This document shows positions 41,845-53,172 of a DNA stretch of 60,012 nucleotides, one piece after another. The notes below the pieces were generated by a model. It searched no databases and was not told the origin of the DNA. It was given only the letters and a program-made list of their open reading frames with translations. The stretch is from an uncultured Selenomonadaceae bacterium. Lineage in GTDB: Bacteria > Bacillota > Negativicutes > Selenomonadales > Selenomonadaceae. A program made the translations under genes and the position numbers. Positions within the stretch are counted from its first letter, which is position 1. Each line of letters opens with the position of its first letter. Location: positions 1 to 60,012 of the forward strand of contig CAJOGX010000009.1 in the NCBI GenBank assembly GCA_905234175.1, in the 5' to 3' direction.

Positions 41845-41940
41845 AGCGCCCCATGGACGGGGCGCGGGCCGCACTGACGCCTGGATGGCGTCATTCGGCC
41901 CAGCTTTCTTTGCCGGCGTTTCTTTCTGGAAAGAAATGCC
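41845..41940 (+). repeat. Triple-hairpin intergenic repeat, copy 3
   Basis: Stem A GCGCCCC/GGGGCGC around ATGGAC; stem B GGGCCG and TGACGCC with GGCGTCA and CGGCCC; box CTTTCTTTG; stem C GCGTTTCTTTCTGG. Located 3' of proS, antisense to it, between proS and the HAD gene. Confidence 0.85.
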
Positions 41941-41953
41941 GTCTAACTAAAGC

Positions 41954-43666
41954 TCAAAGATTTTTTAAAACTTCAATAACACCAGCAACGCACTCCGCGC
42001 GATTAAAATTAAAAACTTCGCCGGTGCGACGGATTTTGACTTCGACGTTGCCGCTGTCGAGAGTTTTGGGGCTGACCGTCACGCGAACGGGATAGCCAAT
42101 CAAATCGCAGTCCTTGAACTTGACGCCGGCGCGCTCCTTTCTGTCGTCAAGCAGAACGTCTACGCCGGAATTTTTCAGCTCAGCGTAAATTTTTTCAGCG
42201 TAGTCAAGCTGGGCGGCGTCCTTAGCGTTGACGGGAACGACGACGACTTCAAACGGCGCAATCGCGCGCGTCCAGATAATCCCGTCGGCGTCATTATTCT
42301 GCTCAATCGCCGCCGCCATCGTGCGCCCGACGCCAATGCCGTAGCAGCCCATTTCAAAAAAAGTTTCCCTGCCGTTTTCGTCGAGGAAGGTTGCGCCGAG
42401 CGATTTGCTGTACTTACTGCCGAGCGTGAAAACCTGCCCGACTTCAATTCCGCGCGTCATTTTGAGAGCGGCGCCGCAGTGCGGACAAGGGTCGCCAGCC
42501 TGCACCATGCGAATATCCGCCACGATAATTTTTTCAGCGTCGAAATCCCTGCGCGGCGTGACGTTGATAAAATGCACGTCAGCCTCGTTGGCGCCGGCAA
42601 CCGCGTTGAACATTTCCATAACAGTGGCGTCGACAACAATTTTCGCGCTGTCAGAAATTCCAATCGGGCTCATAAAACCGGCGCAGCTCCCCGCCGCAGT
42701 TATCGCGCTTTCCTCCGCCATGTGCAAATGAAGCGCGCCAGTAGCGTTGAGAACTTTAATTTCGTTGACTTCGTGATCGCCGCGCACGAAAGCCAGAATC
42801 AATTTGCCGTCGTCATCCTGGAACGCAACCGCCTTGATAGTTTTTTCAATCGGCACGCCGAGGAAATTTTTAACCAGCTCAATCGTGTGAGCGTTGGGCG
42901 TCGAAACTTTTTCCAGCGGCTTCAAATCTTCAGCGGCGGCGTGGATAACTTTCAGCTCAGCTTTCTCGTCGCTGGCGGCGTAGTCGCAGTTTTCGCAGTA
43001 AGCAATAGAACTTTCGCCGCTCGGCGCCAGAACAGTGAACTCGTGCGAGTGCCCGCCGCCAATCGCTCCGTTATCAGCCTCGACCGCGCGGAACTTTAAG
43101 CCGCAGCGCGTAAAAATTTTTGAATAGGCGTCGTACATTTTTTCGTAGGAAACGTTCATGCCGTCGGTGTCCCTGTCGAAGGAGTACAGGTCTTTCATGA
43201 CAAATTCGCGGCTCCGCATAAGTCCGAAGCGCGGACGAATTTCGTCGCGGTACTTGTTCTGAATCTGGTAGAGCATTAGCGGCAGTTGTTTGTACGAGCG
43301 AACTTCCCCGCGAATCAAAGTCGTTACCATTTCCTCATGTGTCGGCCCCAGACAAAATTCGCGCCCGTGCCTGTCTTTGAGCCTCATCATTTCATCGCCG
43401 TAAACCGCCCAGCGCCCAGATTCCTGCCAGATTTCCGCCGGCTGCGTCACCGGCATCATGATTTCCTGCCCGCCCTTCGCGTCCATTTCCTCGCGGATTA
43501 TCTGCATGATTTTTTTCATCGTCCGCCACGCCAGCGGCAGGTACGTATACATTCCGCCCGCCGCCTTCCGGATTAAGCCCGCGCGAAACATCAGCTTATG
43601 GCTGAGAAGTTCCGCCTCGGCAGGCGATTCGCGCAACGTCGGCGCGTAAAGTTCACTTGCTCGCAA
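41954..43666 (-). CDS. proS: Prolyl-tRNA synthetase
   Basis: 570 residues of the long bacterial type with editing domain. [20 protein letters not shown], motif 1 ([19 protein letters not shown]), motif 2 ([16 protein letters not shown]), insertion domain (about 225-400) and motif 3 ([13 protein letters not shown]). Start TTG 43666 is chosen: it gives the family's MRAS beginning and lies 6 nt after GAGGTG; ATG 43672 would sit only 2 nt from it. Confidence 0.96.
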   Translation of the reverse strand: MRASELYAPTLRESPAEAELLSHKLMFRAGLIRKAAGGMYTYLPLAWRTMKKIMQIIREEMDAKGGQEIMMPVTQPAEIWQESGRWAVYGDEMMRLKDRHGREFCLGPTHEEMVTTLIRGEVRSYKQLPLMLYQIQNKYRDEIRPRFGLMRSREFVMKDLYSFDRDTDGMNVSYEKMYDAYSKIFTRCGLKFRAVEADNGAIGGGHSHEFTVLAPSGESSIAYCENCDYAASDEKAELKVIHAAAEDLKPLEKVSTPNAHTIELVKNFLGVPIEKTIKAVAFQDDDGKLILAFVRGDHEVNEIKVLNATGALHLHMAEESAITAAGSCAGFMSPIGISDSAKIVVDATVMEMFNAVAGANEADVHFINVTPRRDFDAEKIIVADIRMVQAGDPCPHCGAALKMTRGIEVGQVFTLGSKYSKSLGATFLDENGRETFFEMGCYGIGVGRTMAAAIEQNNDADGIIWTRAIAPFEVVVVPVNAKDAAQLDYAEKIYAELKNSGVDVLLDDRKERAGVKFKDCDLIGYPVRVTVSPKTLDSGNVEVKIRRTGEVFNFNRAECVAGVIEVLKNL

Positions 43667-43697
43667 TTTCATCACCTCAAATTTTTTCAACCCCCGC

Positions 43698-43726
43698 ATT
43701 ATACAAATTCCCGCCGCCATTTGCAA
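43698..43726 (-). promoter_or_regulatory. Promoter for proS
   Basis: Minus-strand -35 TTGCAA (43721-43726), 17-nt spacer, -10 TATAAT (43698-43703). Confidence 0.75.
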
Positions 43727-43741
43727 CCGCGCGAAAATTTC

Positions 43742-43770
43742 TTGCAATTGCCGCCGTTTCAAGGTAGAAT
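43742..43770 (+). promoter_or_regulatory. Promoter for the SGNH-pncA operon
   Basis: -35 TTGCAA (43742-43747), 17-nt spacer, -10 TAGAAT (43765-43770); divergent from the proS promoter. Confidence 0.6.
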
Positions 43771-43803
43771 AAGCTGAAATTTTTCACGCTGGGGGGAATC
43801 TTT

Positions 43804-45156
43804 TTGGTAATAAAAATTCTGCCGGTCGTAGTCGCAATCTGCTTATCGCTGGCGAATTTTCAGCTCTTCGACGACGAAAAAAATCCGCCGCCCGAATCAA
43901 TAGAAAATAAAAATCCGCGCAACCATTTAACGCAGGATTCTGAGCACCGCTCCAAAGTCACAGCCAAAGTCCTTTCCGTCAGCGAGGCTTCGTCAAAAAA
44001 TCTCACGATAAATCATACCGACGAAAAAATTTCTGCCGCGCACGCCGAATTTGAACCTGAAGGCGAAAAAATTCTTCGGCTGACATGGGACATCGTGCCC
44101 GACGCCGTCAAGTACAAAATCGCCTACGAAGACAAAACCGCCGTTTCCTATACCCACGGCGTCGAAATTCCCGTACAAAGCGTCAACAGCGAAATTCACG
44201 TGACCGCGCTCGGCTTCAGCAACAACGTCCTCGATAACGAAGTTGAAATTCGTTCCGCCGAAACCAATCCCGCCGCGCCGCTCACTACCACAGAGTTCGA
44301 CAAAATGAGCTCGCCGCCGGTTTACCTCGTCTACTCCTGGATTCCAACAAATTCCGCCGACCACTACGAAATTCAGCTGATTCGCGAAGGCGAAATTCTG
44401 CGTGACTACCTGACCGATTACCACCCGAAAGATGACAACTTCGATTTCTACGACAAAATTCCCGTGCTCGAAGTCGGCGAATACTACTGGCGCGTTCGCG
44501 GGCTTTCCGCTGACGACGAAATTTTAACTGACTGGTCTGAGCAGGCGCCCAATAACACTTTCGTTGTCAAGTCGCCCGAAACTTTCTGCGCGATTGGCGA
44601 CAGCATTACCCACGGCGGCGGCTCAATTTCCGTCCCGCCCTCGACCGTCGTTTACAACTGGGAAAATTACTGCGCCGTTCCCGTGAAAAATCTCGGCAAA
44701 TCCGGCGACACCACCGAAAAAATTCTATACCGCTTTGAAGAAGACGTGCTGCCCTTCAATCCCGAAATTCTGTTCATCATGGCGGGCGTCAACGACTACC
44801 GCAGCGACATTCTCGGCTGGGATTCAGTCATGAACCTCGCCGCGCTCAAAGAAAAGTGCCAGGATTACGGTATAAAGCCGGTTTTCATTACGCCCACGCC
44901 GCTCAACCCTGAGCTGATTCGCAAAGTCCGGTTTATCAATCTGCCGCCCTATGACTGGCAGGAGCACCGAAAATATATCTGCGAATGGATGCGCAAACAG
45001 GAATTTTGCATTGACCTGACCAACGCGCTTTCCGACGCCAGCGGGAATTTGAAGCCGGAACTTTCGATTGACGGCCTTCACCCAGACGCCGAAGGTAAAA
45101 AAATTATCGGGCAGGCGGTTGAAACCTGGCTTAAAAAATATTTGGAGGAAAATTAA
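43804..45156 (+). CDS. Exported SGNH/GDSL hydrolase with fibronectin-like domains
   Basis: 450 residues. An N-terminal hydrophobic stretch (IKILPVVVAICLSLANF) looks like a signal or anchor. Residues 80-255 form two beta-rich fibronectin-III-like units (LTWDIVPDAVKYKIAYE, YSWIPTNSADHYEIQLI). The C-terminal esterase has block I CAIGDSITHGGG, block II NLGKSGDTTEK, block III MAGVNDYRSD and block V IDGLHPDAEG, complete for catalysis. It probably deacetylates a surface glycan or cleaves an ester outside the cytoplasm. TTG 43804 follows GGGGGGA. First gene of a three-gene operon. Confidence 0.85.
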   Translation: MVIKILPVVVAICLSLANFQLFDDEKNPPPESIENKNPRNHLTQDSEHRSKVTAKVLSVSEASSKNLTINHTDEKISAAHAEFEPEGEKILRLTWDIVPDAVKYKIAYEDKTAVSYTHGVEIPVQSVNSEIHVTALGFSNNVLDNEVEIRSAETNPAAPLTTTEFDKMSSPPVYLVYSWIPTNSADHYEIQLIREGEILRDYLTDYHPKDDNFDFYDKIPVLEVGEYYWRVRGLSADDEILTDWSEQAPNNTFVVKSPETFCAIGDSITHGGGSISVPPSTVVYNWENYCAVPVKNLGKSGDTTEKILYRFEEDVLPFNPEILFIMAGVNDYRSDILGWDSVMNLAALKEKCQDYGIKPVFITPTPLNPELIRKVRFINLPPYDWQEHRKYICEWMRKQEFCIDLTNALSDASGNLKPELSIDGLHPDAEGKKIIGQAVETWLKKYLEEN

Positions 45157-45157
45157 A

Positions 45158-45679
45158 ATGGCAAAAGCTCTGATTGTTATCGACATGCAAAACGATTTCG
45201 TGACCGGCGCGCTCGGTACGAAGGAAGCGCAGGAAATGCTGCCGCGCCTCGTGGAAAAACTCGAAGCCGCCGCCGCTGACGAGTTCGTCGATATAATTTT
45301 TACGCAGGACACCCACAAGGAAAATTATCTCGAAACGCAGGAAGGAAAAAATCTGCCCGTCGAGCACTGCATAAAAAATACCGCCGGCTGGGACATCGTT
45401 CCTGAACTTAAGAAATTTCTCCCGCGCGCCAAGGCGGTTATCGAGAAAAAAGCGTTCGGCTCCACGCGCCTGCCCAGTCTTATCAAGCCCTACGAACTCG
45501 TTGAATTTGTCGGCGTCTGCACCGATATTTGTGTGGTTTCCAACGCGCTGCTCGTCAAAGCGTTTTACCCTGAGCAGGTCGTTGCCGTCGACGCCAGCTG
45601 CTGCGCCGGTACTACGCCGGAAAATCATCGCGCGGCGCTCACCGTTATGAAGTTGTGCCAGTGCAAAATCGAGGAGTGA
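45158..45679 (+). CDS. Nicotinamidase / isochorismatase-family hydrolase
   Basis: 173 residues. Catalytic Asp in IVIDMQNDFVTGAL and nucleophile Cys in FVGVCTDICVVSNALLV; HKENYLETQEG supplies a metal-site His region. Layout fits PncA, which converts nicotinamide to nicotinate for NAD salvage. ATG 45158 is 9 nt after GGAGG. With SirTM about 12 kb away the cell would both use and recycle NAD, but no direct link is shown. Confidence 0.88.
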   Translation: MAKALIVIDMQNDFVTGALGTKEAQEMLPRLVEKLEAAAADEFVDIIFTQDTHKENYLETQEGKNLPVEHCIKNTAGWDIVPELKKFLPRAKAVIEKKAFGSTRLPSLIKPYELVEFVGVCTDICVVSNALLVKAFYPEQVVAVDASCCAGTTPENHRAALTVMKLCQCKIEE

Positions 45680-45683
45680 AGTC

Positions 45684-46013
45684 ATGGCGCGGCAGTTAAA
45701 AAAAATCCTCAAAAAAGTTCAGCCGAAACCTAAGACGCCAGAAAAGCCGCCGGAAAAAGTCGGCAAAGATTACCTGCTGATTATAATTTTTTCGCTGACG
45801 GTAATTTTCCTCGTGCTCGGCTGGTCGAACTTCACAGCTTACAACCGTGCGCTGTACTTCGCGCTGATAATTTCGCTGGGAACAACCTACGCGCGCCGCC
45901 ACTTCAACCTGACGCCTACGCAGGATTTGTGGGTTGAACGCGCCAGCTTCCTTGCAATGATCTCCGCAATAGCGCTGTTCGTCGCCGTCCTGTATCAGCA
46001 ATTCTGGGCATAA
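45684..46013 (+). CDS. Small three-span membrane protein, unknown
   Basis: 109 residues: a basic proline-rich start (LKKVQPKPKTPEKPPEK) then three hydrophobic segments at about 31-48, 55-70 and 88-107. No family recognised. Starts 4 nt after the nicotinamidase gene. Confidence 0.65.
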   Translation: MARQLKKILKKVQPKPKTPEKPPEKVGKDYLLIIIFSLTVIFLVLGWSNFTAYNRALYFALIISLGTTYARRHFNLTPTQDLWVERASFLAMISAIALFVAVLYQQFWA

Positions 46014-46030
46014 TTTTAATAAGAAAAAAA

Positions 46031-46137
46031 AGAGGCCGCCCAAGGACGGGCGGCCGCCGCAATAGGTCACCGGATGTGACCTCTTGCGGCTGTCTTTCTT
46101 TGCCAGCGTTTCTTTCTGCACCAGAAAGAAATGCTGA
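46031..46137 (+). repeat. Triple-hairpin intergenic repeat, copy 4
   Basis: The most diverged in sequence but with perfect pairing: stem A GGCCGCCC/GGGCGGCC, stem B GCCGCAA/TTGCGGC plus AGGTCAC/GTGACCT, box CTTTCTTTG, stem C TTTCTTTCTG/CAGAAAGAAA. Sits between convergent genes, where it may end both transcripts. Confidence 0.88.
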
Positions 46138-46140
46138 TGA

Positions 46141-48235
<2,095 letters not shown>

Positions 48236-48258
48236 TTTAAATCCTATAAAATTAAAAG

Positions 48259-48358
48259 AAGCGCCCCAAGGACGGGGCGCGGGCCGCACTGACGCCTGGA
48301 TGGCGTCACTCGGCCCCGTCTTTCTTTGTAACTTTCTTTCTGGGCAGAAAGAAAGTTA
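48259..48358 (+). repeat. Triple-hairpin intergenic repeat, copy 5
   Basis: Stem A GCGCCCC/GGGGCGC around AAGGAC; stem B identical to copy 1; box CTTTCTTTG; stem C AACTTTCTTTCTG/CAGAAAGAAAGTT, where the outer pairs changed together compared with copies 1, 3 and 4. Located 3' of the alcohol dehydrogenase gene, antisense to it. Confidence 0.88.
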
Positions 48359-48387
48359 GGCACAAAGCGAACTAAACCTTGAAAACT

Positions 48388-49572
48388 TTACCGCGCGGCG
48401 CTGTAAATATTAACCATATCGTCAAAGTAAATGCGCTTAGCGGAGCCGATACTGCCGCCGGTCGCCTTTTCGCAGGACTCCGCCATTTCCTTAATCTGCG
48501 CGTCGGTGAGCTCAATCCCAAGTTCCTTAATCCGCGTCGGCATACCGATTTTGCGGCAGAAATCTTCCATGTCCTCAATCCCGCGCAAGGCAACTTCCTC
48601 CTCGCTGAGGCCGGTTGCGTCGACGCCCATGACGTTCACCGCGAACCTGACGAAGCGCGGCAGACAAACTTTGTAGACGTAGCGCGCCCAGCTCCCCCAG
48701 AGCGCCGAAAGGCCAGCGCCGTGCGTCACGTTGAACATACCGCTGAGCTCGTATTCCAGATTGTGCGTCACGAAATCGCCGCCGTCGTTCCCGCAGCCAG
48801 TCAAACCATTATGCGCCAGACTCGACGCCCACATAATTTCCGCGCGAGCATTGTAATTCTTAGGATTCAGCCGCAGAATATTCGCGTTCTGCATAACCGT
48901 CCGCAGCAGCCCTTCCGCAATCTCGTCCGTGATTTGCATGTTCCCGCCGCTCGTGAAGTACCGCTCCATTGTGTGCATCATTATATCCACGCAGCCCGCC
49001 GCCGTCTGATAATCCGGCAGTGTCATCGTCAGTTCGGGATCCATTATCGCGAATTTCGGGCGTGCCAGCGCGTCGCCGAAACTGCGCTTTTTCTTGGTCT
49101 CCTCGTTCGTTATGACGACGTTGCGGCTCATTTCCGAGCCCGCCGCCGCTATTGTCAAAATCGACCCGACCGGCAGTGACGCTTTCGGCTTACGCTTGCG
49201 CTCGAACAAATCCCAGACATTTTCGTCCGGCTCCGCCAGCGCAAATGCTATCGCCTTAGCCGAGTCGATTACCGAGCCGCCGCCTACCGCCAAAACAAAG
49301 TCTACCTGATTCAGACTGCCCAGCGCGAAACCTGCACGAACTTTGTCAAGGTGCGGATTCGGTACCACGCCGCCCAGTCCCACGTAAAATAATCCCGCGT
49401 CGTCCAGAATTTTTTTCACGCGCGCCATTAAGCCGGACTTCACCGCGCTGCCCTGCCCGTAGTGTACCAGAACCCGCGTCCCGCCGTACCGCTTTATCAA
49501 ATCCCCCGCCGCATTTTCCGCGTTCCGCCCAAAAATTATCCGCGTCGGCGTGTAGTACTCAAAATTGTGCAT
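48388..49572 (-). CDS. Iron-containing alcohol dehydrogenase (butanol dehydrogenase type)
   Basis: 394 residues. NAD(P) motif VLAVGGGSVIDSAKAIAFA, then GSEMSRNVVITNEETKKKRS, and metal ligands Asp/His in GCVDIMMHTMERYF and NVTHGAGLSALWGSW. Group III ADH of the YugJ/BdhA kind, reducing aldehydes to alcohols in fermentation. ATG 49572 lies 7 nt after GGCGG. Confidence 0.93.
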   Translation of the reverse strand: MHNFEYYTPTRIIFGRNAENAAGDLIKRYGGTRVLVHYGQGSAVKSGLMARVKKILDDAGLFYVGLGGVVPNPHLDKVRAGFALGSLNQVDFVLAVGGGSVIDSAKAIAFALAEPDENVWDLFERKRKPKASLPVGSILTIAAAGSEMSRNVVITNEETKKKRSFGDALARPKFAIMDPELTMTLPDYQTAAGCVDIMMHTMERYFTSGGNMQITDEIAEGLLRTVMQNANILRLNPKNYNARAEIMWASSLAHNGLTGCGNDGGDFVTHNLEYELSGMFNVTHGAGLSALWGSWARYVYKVCLPRFVRFAVNVMGVDATGLSEEEVALRGIEDMEDFCRKIGMPTRIKELGIELTDAQIKEMAESCEKATGGSIGSAKRIYFDDMVNIYSAAR

Positions 49573-49634
49573 TCTCAATCCGCCCTTCCGTTTTTTTTAA
49601 GTCTAACAATTTATCTTCAAACGGTCAAGCCGCC

Positions 49635-49664
49635 TTGAGAATTTTCCGCCGCCCGTATTATAAT
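49635..49664 (+). promoter_or_regulatory. Promoter for the chemoreceptor gene
   Basis: -35 TTGAGA (49635-49640), 18-nt spacer, -10 TATAAT (49659-49664); GGAGGG ribosome site follows. Confidence 0.65.
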
Positions 49665-49692
49665 TTGTAAAAAAATTTCGGAGGGATTTACA

Positions 49693-51255
49693 ATGAACGA
49701 ACAGGGCACAATTTCTTTTCTGATTCGCGGGCTGCTAATGAACGTCTTCAAGCTCGTCGGCGGCATGGTCGCGGTCGTCATGGTCAGCCTGTACCTTTTC
49801 ACGAGCTACACCGCCGTCGTCAACGAAGCCGGTATCGTGCGCGGCGGCTCTCAGCGTATAGTTAAACAGGTTCTCGCCGGCGCAGATTCTTCAAAGGCGA
49901 TGGGCAACGTCGAAAATCTTTTGAACAAACTCGACGGCGCAATTTTGCTCGGCAGCTTTTCAACCAGACGCAACGAAGTCGCCGCCTACTGGAACGGCAC
50001 CGTTAAGCCCGCAATGACCGAGTATCAAACTACGAAAGACCCCACCAAACTTCTCGAAGTCAGCGAAAATTATTTCGGGCTGACGAACGCAATGGTTGAC
50101 GCCGCGCAGTCCATGGTTGACCTCATGGCGTGGATTCTCTACATTCTGCTGGCGGGCTTCGCCGTCGCCGTCTGGATTTTCCTTAAAAAAGTCCGCGCAA
50201 TTTTCCAGGAAAGAGTAGTGGCGCCGCTCGAACAGCTCGAAACCGGCATTGAAAAATTCGCGCAGGGAAACCTCACGCAGCAGCTCTCCTACGAAAGTAA
50301 AGACGAAATTGGCAAGCTCTACGACCTGCTGAACAAAATGCGCGTCGGGCTTTCCGGCTACGTGAAGGACATCGAACAGAATCTGCGCTGCATGGCGTCC
50401 GGCGACCTGGTTACCGCAACAGATATGAAATACGTCGGCGACTACGAGCCGATTCAAACCAATATCGAAAATATTCGCGCGGCGCTCTGCAGGGAAATGC
50501 AGGCAATGAGCTCAATCGCTGATAAAGTTTCCGACAGCGCCGGTGAAGTTTCGCAGGTTTCTCACAGCCTCGCCGAAGGCGCAATGAGCCAGACAGAAAG
50601 TATTCAGCAGCTCCAGTCGCAGATTAACGATACGATGAAACAGAACGAACAGGTTGAAACTTTCGTGCAGGAAGCGCTCCAGTGCGACGAGGACACTCAC
50701 AAGAGTATCGCCATGGGAATTCACCGCATGGATAAAGTCGTCGCCGCCATGCAGAGAATCAACGACGCCTCCGAAGAAATTCGCTCAATCCTCGGCGCCC
50801 TCGACGCTATCACTGAACAGACTGCGCTACTCAGTCTGAACGCGTCCATAGAAGCCGCCCGCGCTGGCGAATCCGGTCGCGGCTTTGCTGTTGTCGCAGG
50901 AGAAGTCCGCAAGCTCGCTGAACAGTCCGCTCAGTCCTCTCAGAACATTCAGGAACTCATTAACAAAGCTATCGCCGAAATTGAAAGCGGCACCGGCGTC
51001 GTCAGCCGCGCCTCCGGCTCACTCGAAGAAATTTCCAAAACTACCGAAGTCGTCACGCAGATTATCAAAAAGCTCAGCGCCCAAAGTAAAGCTCAACAGG
51101 AACAGATGAAACGCGTCGACAGCCTTTCGCAGACAATTTTGGGCGTCGTCACTGATAATTCCGCCGTCTCCGAAGAATGCGCCGCCGCCAGCTCCGAACT
51201 CTCAAACTATTCCACTTCCTTCAAGGAAAGCGTCAACAAATTCCGCACAGCTTAA
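49693..51255 (+). CDS. Methyl-accepting chemotaxis protein
   Basis: 520 residues. TM1 (about 22-40), a short 85-residue external sensor domain, TM2 (about 145-165), HAMP, then a coiled-coil signalling domain whose tip reads TALLSLNASIEAARAGESGR and GFAVVAGEVRKLAEQS. It passes ligand signals to CheA/CheW in motile cells. The sensing part is small and Ser/Thr/Arg-rich (GIVRGGSQRIVKQVL resembles a PilJ-like helical bundle start). No che genes are nearby. Confidence 0.94.
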   Translation: MNEQGTISFLIRGLLMNVFKLVGGMVAVVMVSLYLFTSYTAVVNEAGIVRGGSQRIVKQVLAGADSSKAMGNVENLLNKLDGAILLGSFSTRRNEVAAYWNGTVKPAMTEYQTTKDPTKLLEVSENYFGLTNAMVDAAQSMVDLMAWILYILLAGFAVAVWIFLKKVRAIFQERVVAPLEQLETGIEKFAQGNLTQQLSYESKDEIGKLYDLLNKMRVGLSGYVKDIEQNLRCMASGDLVTATDMKYVGDYEPIQTNIENIRAALCREMQAMSSIADKVSDSAGEVSQVSHSLAEGAMSQTESIQQLQSQINDTMKQNEQVETFVQEALQCDEDTHKSIAMGIHRMDKVVAAMQRINDASEEIRSILGALDAITEQTALLSLNASIEAARAGESGRGFAVVAGEVRKLAEQSAQSSQNIQELINKAIAEIESGTGVVSRASGSLEEISKTTEVVTQIIKKLSAQSKAQQEQMKRVDSLSQTILGVVTDNSAVSEECAAASSELSNYSTSFKESVNKFRTA

Positions 51256-51261
51256 GGCGCG

Positions 51262-52369
51262 TCATGGAATTGTTACGGTTACCGCCGTCCCGCCGCCAGC
51301 GCGTGAATCTATCGTCAGTCTCCCGCCGCACATAATTTCAAGCCGCTGCTGAATGTTAGCAAGCGCGATATGCGGCTCGCGGTCGTCGGCAGGCGAAATT
51401 CCATGCGGCGTGTCGTACTCAACTAAAAGGCTGTCCACAAACTGAACCTGCTCCACGGCAAGATAGGCGCGGGTATGTTCCAGCTCGTCGGAAAAAGGAA
51501 CGGTGTCTTCGCTGGCAATGGTGGTAAAGTTTTTGCGAAGGTACGCGGTAAAATCCAGCGTGACCTGCTGCGCTTTTTTAGAATCCTGCGTGCAAAGATA
51601 GTAAATGCTCATCATTGTGTTATAGATAAAGTGCGGCCGCATTTGCAGTACCATAATGCTGGCGCGCTGGTGCTCAATTTCCCGCTGCTGGCGCAAAAAC
51701 TGTTCAATCTGGTCGTACAGAATAATTCCGAACATCGACAGCGTTGAAAAAAACCACGCCCATAAATGTTGCCACCGGCACGAAGAAAAACGTATGCGCG
51801 AGAAACGTCGCCGTCAGCGGGATCACGTGAATCATAAAGGCGACGTAGTATTTCTTCGGCAACCTGCCGCGCCGCCGAATCACGCCGGTTAAATTCAGAA
51901 ACAGAGTCAAAACCATTGGCGCCATTAGCAGCGGGTGCCACTCTCCGCGAAAAAAATGATTGTCGGGCGTGACGTAGTACAGGAACGTCGTGCACTGCGC
52001 GACCGCCAGCAGAATTAAAAACATTCCCCAAAAGACCACGACGGCGCGGAAAAGCCGACTCCTCAGCCAGTCTTCCCCGCAGGTGCGCAGCAGGTACACG
52101 GTAAACATCGGCACCAGCATGGAAAGTAGCAGATATTCAAAAAAAGCGGCGATTCTTTCCGCCGTCGCCATAGCCGGATTTTTCCATACCAGCAAATCGA
52201 TTAGCTCCGTTGCCGTGAATAGCAGAACCGTTGCGAAAAAGCTTATGAAAAATCGTCTGCTCCAGCGCTCCGTGCCTGGCATGACTGAGGCGACTACCAG
52301 ACCCGTTGCAGTCAAAGTCAGCATCGCGCTGCCAATCGATAAACAAAAAAAATCCAGCCAGTCATTCAT
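51262..52369 (-). pseudogene. LytS-type sensor histidine kinase, frameshifted and internally deleted
   Basis: N-terminal part (from ATG 52369) is a 7TM-like sensor (AMLTLTATGLVVASVM, FFISFFATVLLFTATELI). A T7 run on the minus strand near 51745 shifts frame; losing one T joins it to STLSMFGIILYDQIEQFLRQ and the His-kinase box QMRPHFIYNTMMSIYYL. A second lesion follows: after VEYDTPH the sequence jumps to GISPADDREPHIALANI near 51403, so the N-box and first glycine box of the ATPase are missing. The gene is unlikely to encode an active kinase. It overlaps its regulator gene by 8 nt. Confidence 0.8.
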
Positions 52370-52970
52370 CAGCGTTCGTTCCTTCAAAAGGAAACGGGGA
52401 GCGCAAATTTCTCAGCTGTTCGCGAACGCCTTCCTGAGTAATCGGCTTGAGGGTAAAGCCGCTGGCGCCGGTGCTCCACGCGTCGAAGGAATATTCAATG
52501 TACGCCGTCAGATAAACAACGTTGGTGTGGGGATTGAGCTCAAGCAGCGTGCGGCAAAGGTTGAGCCCGTTCGTTCTTCCCATTTAAATATCCAGAAACG
52601 CCAGCGCGACGCGGTTCGCCTTCGAGTATTCAATCGCCGCCGAGGGTTTAGTAAAGCCCGTGACAACTGCGTTTGGCATAACCTCTTTCAAAACGGGCAA
52701 AGCGCCTGCGAGAAATAATTTACTGTCGTCCACTATGATAACATTCGGCACGTTGCCACTGTCTACCGCTGACGCCGCAAGCAGTGTGTTCACGTCCGTG
52801 CCCAGGCATTGCGAAAGCTGGAAAATCATTGCGGCGTCCGGCAATCTGCTGCCGTTTTCCCAGCGCGCAACTGCAGAACGGGTAACGTGTATCAGCTCCG
52901 CCAGTTCCCGCTGCGAAAGTCCGTTGTTGGTGCGAAGTTTCCTCAAGTTTTCTGCAAACAGCATACCCAT
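52362..52970 (-). pseudogene. XRE-HTH plus receiver-domain response regulator with in-frame stop
   Basis: Residues 4-60 are a Cro/CI-type HTH (LRTNNGLSQRELAELIHV). A CheY-like receiver follows (VIIVDDSKLFLAGALPVL). After the phospho-Asp in AFLDI the codon expected to be Glu is TAA (52584-52586); the same frame then continues MGRTNGLNLCRTLLELNP, VVYLTAYIEYSFDAWSTG and TLKPI, completing the receiver. One nonsense change thus breaks the gene. ATG 52970 or 52964 starts it, behind AGGATAGGAA. Its kinase partner is also broken. Confidence 0.85.
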
Positions 52971-53080
52971 TTCCTATCCTGCTCATTTCCGTTTTTTTTT
53001 CTATATTTTACCAGCAATGCACAAAAAAAGCAAAAATCCTGCCTGACGCTCAAAAAATTTATGGCATTTCGGAACCCCAG

Positions 53081-53109
53081 TTGCTGGAAAAAGTCAGAAA
53101 TAATAAAAT
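53081..53109 (+). promoter_or_regulatory. Possible promoter of the esterase cluster
   Basis: -35 TTGCTG (53081-53086), 17-nt spacer, -10 TAAAAT (53104-53109). A hairpin CTCTTC/GAAGAG (53119-53135) lies in the leader. Confidence 0.5.
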
Positions 53110-53172
53110 GCGCAGGTACTCTTCCCCGTGAAGAGCCTCAATCTGTAAGTTAAAACGGAGGTAAATGAAACA

